Shown here in pieces: positions 60,201-64,000 of a DNA stretch of 64,000 bases. The notes below the pieces were generated by a model that was given only the letters and a program-made list of their open reading frames with translations, searched no databases and was not told where the DNA came from. How positions within the stretch are numbered: position 1 is the stretch's first letter; each line of letters begins with the position of its first letter. The stretch is from positions 1,488,001-1,552,000 of the forward strand of contig OZ245724.1 of the NCBI GenBank assembly GCA_965227035.1, given 5' to 3'. The translations under genes were made by a program, and so were the position numbers. The DNA is from CBDDFQ01 sp965227035. Lineage in GTDB: Bacteria > Pseudomonadota > Gammaproteobacteria > Burkholderiales > Burkholderiaceae_C.

Positions 60201-62408
60201 CAGCATCAGATCACGCCGTGGAGCAACGATCCAATCCGCGATCCGAGCGGAGAGCATTTCTGGCTGGTCGATCTTGACACCGCAGAAATCATCCGCCTGA
60301 CCCCGACGCCGGATTCATCGGCAAGCGTTCAATGGCGCGTGCGCCACGGTCAGGGCTACACGATTTTCGAATCGACCCAAGGCAGTCTGAGCGTCGAAAC
60401 CAGATTAACTGTCGATCTGAGCGATTCGGTGAAGACGGTTCAAGTGAAACTGCGTCACGACGGAAATGCCCGGCGTCGATTACGTGCCATCGGTCTTGCG
60501 GAATGGCAGATGGGCGCGTCGCGCGGCGATAGAAAAAGCCTCAACACCTGGTACGACGAAACCTCCTGCTCGGTGTTCGCCATGCAGCGCGAAAGCCGCG
60601 CCGGATTCGGAAGCGCAACTGCATTTCTGTCCTTGCGTGCACCCAACGGCGTATCGACCTGGACCTGCGACAGGCGCGAGTTTTTCGATGGCGTCGGCAG
60701 CATGACGACTCCAAAAGCTCTGGGCGGCAAAAGCGGCGCGGGGCTGGATGCCTGCGGCGCCTTGAGCGGTCGGTTCTCGATGGAATCGGGATCGATGGCG
60801 ACGCTCGCGTTCGCCATCGGCCATGCGCATACACCCGAGGCATCTCAGCAACTGGCGATCAAATGGCAAGGTGCCGACATCGAACGCGCGGTAGAAATTG
60901 CACGCGAATTCTGGAACGACCTGCTGGGTCATGTGCAGGTCAAAACGCCCGATCCGCTGTTCGATGCACTGGTCAACAAATGGCTGCTGTACCAGACGAT
61001 CGTGTCGCGACTCTGGTCGAAGGCAGGCTTCTATCAGGCAGGCGGTGCCTTCGGCTACCGCGACCAGCTACAGGATTCGATGGCGCTGGCCACCCCCGAC
61101 CCTGCTCGCCTGCGCTCGCAGATTCTGCTCAACGCGTCGCGTCAGTTCCACGAAGGCGATGTGCAGCATTGGTGGCACGCTCCGGGCGGTGAAGGGGTTA
61201 GAACGCATTTCTCCGATGACTTGCTGTGGCTGCCCTACGCCACTGCGCACTATCTTTCGGTCACCGGAGATCGATCGATCCTCGACGAACAAGTGCACTT
61301 TCTGGTCGGACCGCCGATTCCCGAAGGCGCCGAAGACGCGTACTACGGCCCGTCACGCAGCGACGATACGGCAACCCTGTTCGAACACGCTTCGCGCACC
61401 ATCGATCGAAGCCTCAAAACCGGGGAGCACGGCCTTCCTTTCATGGGCACCGGCGACTGGAACGACGGCATGAATCGGGTCGGGCACGAGGGCCGTGGTG
61501 AGTCGGTGTGGCTCGCGTGGTTCCTGTGCAATGTGGTCGACCTGTTCGCGCCCATTGCGGAGCAGCGTGGCGAAATCGAGCGTGCAAACAAATGGCGTCG
61601 TGCCTGCGAAGGATGGATTGCAGCGCTGCACAAAGACGGCTGGGACGGCGCATGGTTCCGACGCGCGTTCTTCGACAACGGCGCGCCTCTGGGCTCCAAA
61701 TCGAACGACGAAGGACGGATCGATTTGATTGCGCAAGCCTGGTCGGTGCTGTCGAATTCATCGAATGCCGAGTTCACGAAACCGGCGCTCGCATCCATGC
61801 AGCAGGAGTTGATGGACGACGAAGCCGGCCTGCTCAAGTTGCTCGCACCGCCCTTCCAGAACTCGGCAAACAACCCGGGTTATATCCAGGCATATCCGCC
61901 CGGCGTTCGTGAAAATGGCGGCCAGTATTCGCACGCAGGCGTCTGGGCGGTCATGGCCCTCGCACAGGACGGTCAGGTCGATGCGGCCTGGCGTGGATGG
62001 GAAGGTTTGAGCCCGGCGCATAGAACCGCGCATCCGACTCGCGGCGCGGTGTACGAACTCGAGCCCTACGTTATTGCAGGCGACGTTTACGGCGCGCATC
62101 CGTACGTGGGACGCGGAGGCTGGAGCTGGTACACCGGCTCGGCCGCATGGCTGTACCGGGCCAGCATCGAGACCATCCTTGGCGTCGAGATTCGCGATGC
62201 AGAAACCGATCACGGCTCCTTCCGGGTCAACCCCCGCACGCCTTCGCATTGGAACCAGTTCGAGGTGTCGTTGAGGCTGGGCCGATATCGCGCGACTGTT
62301 ATTTGGTCTTCGCAAGGTGCGGACGAATCGTTGCCCGAGCTGAAGGCGGGCGCTTGGATGAGCTTCGATCAGTTGCCCTTGAAGGGCGCGTTGCGGCTGG
62401 TTCGCTGA
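54246..62408 (+). CDS. ndvB: Cyclic beta-glucan synthase (NdvB/ChvB family), GT84 plus GH94 domains
   Basis: A giant (about 2720 aa) membrane enzyme that makes periplasmic cyclic beta-glucan. Order: an N-terminal region, membrane helices near residues 420-470, the GT84 glycosyltransferase (VVTLDSDTGLPPGTLRELV, about residue 640, and HRWTRGDWQLLP), more helices near 830-1010, a glycoamylase-like domain, and two C-terminal GH94 phosphorylase-like modules (including the catalytic-type GTGDWNDGMNRVGHEGRGES near residue 2400). The start is probably the GTG at 54246, with AGGTG ten bases upstream; GTG 54234 is the alternative. NdvB homologs help osmoadaptation and host infection. No export gene (ndvA type) is adjacent, nor cgm-type modifiers, in this window. 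Confidence 0.95.
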   Translation: MKIASFNWLDQLSTYARLVLLSPATRVEEPVRAELFGLHRFEEHARSLAEAQPSDVLANRSSRSIGAASSAPNFFPRVDENTRSLRQAYDYLALTSGNALYIAPAAQWLLDNFHLVEAQLLQIREGVPRRYYSDLPKLTSEPLQGLPRVYGIAWAYVAHTDSVLNTSLFSAFLTAYQDVSELTLGELWAMPTTLRVVLLENLRRIAEQIARGKVAREIAHSTWDHAEQISPADLDQLSEAMRERGLESEFLTQLWQRLPAERSRVTPEIAAWVDEHCPDGQTLIAQTQTVQVEANLTVSNIIGTFRLIDQVDWVELLEPVSRSLQTLRALPDFNAESEATRQQITHSMERLARLSGKTERAVAEHVVALATEANLTASYFLIGPGVDELEHELGMHDTKSQISAGDRQGIRIATYAGVIAVATLLVLGFIARHLGYSGRLTGLSWFALVLMAWPVWEAMLSITHRLIAESFKVQSLPRLDFTAGIPDAHRVLVVLPTMLTSTATTTALVHQLHLHWLANPERNAQFALLTDWSDANDPDRDDDIPLLENAKAQIATLNAMVDAKVGHTRGSPPRFLIIHRPRLWSNTQRRWIGWERKRGKLEMLIRLIAGESNDNDFVRGASGSDLAPDIKYVVTLDSDTGLPPGTLRELVSIAAHPLNTPEVDKELGRVVAGYGILQPRVLTPLPQRSERSPFHWMFAGQGGIDTYSAGTSDIYQDVFGVGTYTGKGLLNVAAVHATLDQRLPNDAILSHDLLEGSIARCAHVSDVVLIEDHPHHSGVAGSRIHRWTRGDWQLLPLMMRKSTYGLDALSLWKMTDNLRRSTVIPVCALLLTICAFTGALPFWIPFAATLAALLAGPLMGSFAGLVPTRRGIAMRHFFRQGGKDLVRGVAGSLWQFLQIPASAALQVDAIGRALWRMTISRAQLLEWTTAAQAQAQANYMLSAFIRKNIGIVVVCVVLAIACLAVGAHPIAGALLFLVWAAFPLGAWWSSQPTADQDDMTSDEDREYLGKLAHDTWRFFEKYVNEDENHLPPDNVQMDPEEMIAHRTSPTNIGLYMLAVASAREFGWIDRDQMARRIELTLNTVEGLEKFQGHLYNWYDTVKLEVLNPPYVSTVDSGNLAGLLLTVGQACRAQKLDHLATRCDALFEAMDFRGLYNPRRHLFHIGLRVKEHALDASYYDLLASESRLTSFLAIAKGDVARKHWVALGRPFLSVDGDAGLKSWSGSMFEYLMPALILPEPEGGLLHTASMSAIEEQREFASRPFADSPDVPWGISESAYFAQDHSLAYQYSPYGVPRLALRRTPPAERVIAPYATLMAAMFDPTASAANLRRMEKMGARTPLGMMEAIDFTVARQPQAQEYSLVNTLMSHHQGMGLVSLCNLLCHDAPRKWLGSSPIVQAFESLLHECTPRQIIETADPRPPAASEEDDVAKLFQSRDIRPAQLKPAASGTPQENYWSPTQLLSNGNYTLALQANGAGVARWKKRNVTRWRDDLLRSEYGTFFYVKKVGQRRMTSLTAVPAPNARWIYNTRFLADRVLFEAEGDQLRVAMTAFISPEDDVELRTLVIHNDSYDDVELELASYFEAVLADPRADEAHPSFSNLFIHTSWQSASRALVLTRKPRLAGDPPMAIAHFLAESDPGVLSVECIADRSTFLGRGGSVAAPALQHQNWEGDHEPINGLDPVACLKVRLKVKSGAKVRLSFATAAADDAMLLEGIIDKYLQTMHVDRALRMTATLAQVRLRDLGVAPDETTALQDLTTALLYTTSRVESTNGRDLIDQRLPWRFGISGDRPMVLVRINSNNGLPLVHSMLRAQSWWAFGGMAVDLVVLNGEVNSYLMPLHRDILAMKDGLSQATQFSIPRSDSSGFYLLREEEITHQERLSLTAAARVVMVADGRSLEQQIATLRDTWTIDHSDHAPFPIAQTGWTQQTPPPKGRFHGSSGEFRFEVDSLHRPTRPWVNIIANDSFGFQVSDSGSGYTWAVNSRQHQITPWSNDPIRDPSGEHFWLVDLDTAEIIRLTPTPDSSASVQWRVRHGQGYTIFESTQGSLSVETRLTVDLSDSVKTVQVKLRHDGNARRRLRAIGLAEWQMGASRGDRKSLNTWYDETSCSVFAMQRESRAGFGSATAFLSLRAPNGVSTWTCDRREFFDGVGSMTTPKALGGKSGAGLDACGALSGRFSMESGSMATLAFAIGHAHTPEASQQLAIKWQGADIERAVEIAREFWNDLLGHVQVKTPDPLFDALVNKWLLYQTIVSRLWSKAGFYQAGGAFGYRDQLQDSMALATPDPARLRSQILLNASRQFHEGDVQHWWHAPGGEGVRTHFSDDLLWLPYATAHYLSVTGDRSILDEQVHFLVGPPIPEGAEDAYYGPSRSDDTATLFEHASRTIDRSLKTGEHGLPFMGTGDWNDGMNRVGHEGRGESVWLAWFLCNVVDLFAPIAEQRGEIERANKWRRACEGWIAALHKDGWDGAWFRRAFFDNGAPLGSKSNDEGRIDLIAQAWSVLSNSSNAEFTKPALASMQQELMDDEAGLLKLLAPPFQNSANNPGYIQAYPPGVRENGGQYSHAGVWAVMALAQDGQVDAAWRGWEGLSPAHRTAHPTRGAVYELEPYVIAGDVYGAHPYVGRGGWSWYTGSAAWLYRASIETILGVEIRDAETDHGSFRVNPRTPSHWNQFEVSLRLGRYRATVIWSSQGADESLPELKAGAWMSFDQLPLKGALRLVR

Positions 62409-62433
62409 ATCGCGCAGCCTGCGTCGGCTCGCC

Positions 62434-63399
62434 TCAGAACTGGATGCCGCCGCGCTTTTCCAGCGTCACCTTGCCCTGCGCAAGTTTGAACGCCACGGTG
62501 GGCACAGTGAAATCGCTGAACGGGGAACCCAGGGCAATGTCGCCGCTGTCGTGCAGCACGCATTCTTCGCGGCGCAACGCTACTTCGTTATTACTGCCGG
62601 TGAACTTGATCCAGGTTCCGTAGCTGCTCATGTCCACGATCACGAACGCGCCGTTGCGCCATTCGATTTTTGCGTGCTTGCGCGAGACGCGTGGATCGTT
62701 GACCACGAACTGCGAATCGACGCGACCCAGAAATATCGGAAGCTGAGTTGCCGGGAACACCGCACTCACGTCGAGCCAGCTCAATTCGATATGCCTGCCG
62801 GTTGTTGTCGGCTCGACGTTGCCTTTGGCCAAGCCCATCATCTCGAGCGTGGCCGGCATGGTCAGCGACTCTTCATGGACTTCTTCCTGCCACTCGATTC
62901 GGTAGACATTCGCCGGTTCGGTCCGACCACGAATGTTGATCGGCCCTAGATCGCGATAACGCGTGTCTTCGATGTGGTTGGCAAGCTGATTGACAACCGA
63001 GTCGGTCGCCCATATCTGATCGGCACCCGACAGATCGCTCAAGCGGGAAGCCACGTTCACGGCATCGCCGTAGCAATCGCCCTCGACCTCGACCAGATCG
63101 CCGGACGCCACGCCCACTTTGAGGCGCATGCGCAGCTTTTCGGGCCAGTTTTCGATTCTTCGTTGGTGATTTCGCTGGAGTTCGACGACTGCGGAAATCG
63201 CGTTCTCGCCAGCTGGAAACACGGCCAGCACGCCATCGCCGAGCATTTTGACGACGCGACCTTCGTGGGCAACGCAAACCTCGCCGATCCACTGGGTCAA
63301 TCGCATGATCGCCAGGGTTGCTTTGGAGTTGCCTAGGCTTTCAAAGACTCCGGTGCTTCCGGTCAGATCGGCGAAAACGACTGTCTTTGTGGATCCCAT
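62434..63399 (-). CDS. Class III adenylate/guanylate cyclase with C-terminal FHA domain
   Basis: A 321-residue soluble protein with a class III cyclase catalytic domain in residues about 5-170. The metal-binding Asp is in FADLTGSTG and the second in KMLGDGVLAVF; the transition-state Asn and Arg are in YGDAVNVASRLSD. A linker follows, then an FHA domain (about residues 215-300, with FLGRVDSQFVVNDPRVSRKHAKIEW and SYGTWIKF), which binds phosphothreonine. The combination implies a cyclic-nucleotide signal tuned by a Ser/Thr kinase. Substrate (ATP or GTP) is not fixed by eye. It is convergent with the glucan synthase, 25 bases away. Confidence 0.9.
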   Translation of the reverse strand: MGSTKTVVFADLTGSTGVFESLGNSKATLAIMRLTQWIGEVCVAHEGRVVKMLGDGVLAVFPAGENAISAVVELQRNHQRRIENWPEKLRMRLKVGVASGDLVEVEGDCYGDAVNVASRLSDLSGADQIWATDSVVNQLANHIEDTRYRDLGPINIRGRTEPANVYRIEWQEEVHEESLTMPATLEMMGLAKGNVEPTTTGRHIELSWLDVSAVFPATQLPIFLGRVDSQFVVNDPRVSRKHAKIEWRNGAFVIVDMSSYGTWIKFTGSNNEVALRREECVLHDSGDIALGSPFSDFTVPTVAFKLAQGKVTLEKRGGIQF

Positions 63400-63665
63400 G
63401 CAAATCTTGCGGCGAGAAAGTTAATTGTTACCCGGAGTTTAGAGCATCGGACACTTTGGTTCTCTATTAGCACGGCGACTGTTTCACCTTTGCATTTTGA
63501 GCAAGCCGCCTTTTCCCTGTGATACCTCACAAAACGCCTGTAACTCTATGGTTTGATTGTTGTTTTCTGTTAACTAGTTCACACACTAGTGCTTGCAACT
63601 TCAAGTGCCCGCGTTTACCTTTGATCACACGTCAACCACGAACCGCCTGAATCGGTTCTCTTCTA
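63400..63665. other. 266-bp divergent intergenic region
   Basis: Between the divergent cyclase and the final gene. Visible elements are two ACTAGT palindromes six bases apart (63583-63588 and 63595-63600), and a short GAACCG/CGGTTC stem close to the last gene's start (about 63640-63658). AT-rich stretches (63540-63590) could be promoters for either gene. No tRNA or other RNA gene is recognisable. Confidence 0.5.
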
Positions 63666-64000
63666 ATGCGTTGGATCAAGCCTAATTTTCGAAGCATCTT
63701 CAGCACGCTTGGCATGGCCGGACACTACGACCGTGAGAGCGAGGTGAAAGAGCGCACCGAAGAAGTGCGTCTTTCGATGCTGGATACCCTTGAGGGGCAA
63801 AGCGACTCGTTTGCGGTGATCCATCGTCGCATCCGTTACGCGAGCGATTTGAGCGCCCTGTGGTACCTACGTGGCGACTTGATGGGCGTTCTGGCTGCGG
63901 TCTACGGCGAAGGCGAAGCCCGCGCGAAGATCGCAGAAATAACTTTGATGTTCCACGGCATGCTCCCCGGCGGCCTCACCTCGCGCCCCGGATCGCTCGG
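63666..64000 (+). CDS. Conserved hypothetical protein (3' truncated by window edge)
   Basis: The gene starts at ATG 63666 and is still open at the window's end, giving about 111 residues. The product begins MRWIKPNFRSIF, and then shows a charged helix with EEVRLSMLDTLEGQ and a tryptophan-containing segment RIRYASDLSALWYLRGDLMGVL. It ends in HGMLPGGLTSRPGS. Proteins with this ordering occur widely in Burkholderiales without known function; I base that on recollection of the family, not a search. No signal peptide or membrane helix is seen. Confidence 0.75.
   Translation, partial: MRWIKPNFRSIFSTLGMAGHYDRESEVKERTEEVRLSMLDTLEGQSDSFAVIHRRIRYASDLSALWYLRGDLMGVLAAVYGEGEARAKIAEITLMFHGMLPGGLTSRPGSL

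Noticed and set aside
58709..60277. Plus-strand frame (522 codons) overlapping the glucan synthase in another frame
   Set aside because: Arg/Ser-rich out-of-frame reading of a known gene with no start signal.
63400..63665. RNA gene in the last intergenic gap
   Set aside because: No cloverleaf, no conserved RNA core and no T-run terminator seen; only short repeats.
1..64000. tRNA, rRNA, CRISPR, insertion sequences and phage genes
   Set aside because: I looked along the noncoding gaps and at the gene content for these and found none. A covariance-model scan would be needed to rule out small RNAs.

Overview
The window looks like a chromosome segment of a betaproteobacterium, most likely of the order Burkholderiales. 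The evidence is gene content and order: a selO-msrB-yciB-bolA(-ppiC) block, an mltG-tmk-holB-pilZ-tatD-ankyrin block, and a small protein with a TFPASDP motif. These arrangements are typical of that order. I cannot name a genus. The core is moderately GC-rich by eye. The first 9 kb looks less GC-rich and more repetitive in protein content. I see no rRNA, tRNA, CRISPR array, insertion sequence or phage gene.

Layout. 1-9143 holds two paralogous giant proteins: the 3' end of one and a 2332-residue second one. Both have coiled coils and about 40-residue alpha-helical repeats, which suggests very large secreted effectors or toxins. 9279-12152 holds an acyltransferase-like membrane protein, two unknown genes and ppiC. 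12389-17347 (minus) holds an Ig-repeat lipoprotein followed by the coupled bolA, yciB, msrB and selO genes. 17464-24249 (plus) runs acyl-CoA ligase, livH, livM, livG, a small membrane protein, a GST, a glycosyltransferase and a thioredoxin. 24315-30627 holds a pirin and a dabB-dabA inorganic-carbon pump with a divergent LysR regulator. 30628-33470 is a hairpin-rich intergenic stretch, then DUF427 and the ergothioneine genes egtD and egtB. 33631-35493 is a Kef-type antiporter. 35609-38356 is a tandem pair of Fic-like proteins with effector-like N-termini.

From 38427 the window is mostly housekeeping: tex, two HDOD proteins, an iron alcohol dehydrogenase, an HSL-type hydrolase, a thioesterase-acetyltransferase fusion, ygfZ, then mltG-tmk-holB-pilZ, tatD, an ankyrin protein and a TfoX-like protein. 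51987-54227 has ynfA and four small genes that may be stress- or envelope-related. They lead into a giant cyclic beta-glucan synthase (54246-62408). The window ends with a cyclase-FHA signalling protein and a 3'-truncated conserved gene.

Working picture. The most unusual content is the giant repeat paralogs (1-9143) and the Fic-like pair (35609-38356). Together with the cyclic glucan synthase they suggest a bacterium that interacts with a eukaryotic host. No secretion apparatus lies in this window, so the effector reading is inference. Redox and stress themes recur: SelO/MsrB, ergothioneine, GST, thioredoxin, Kef and pirin.
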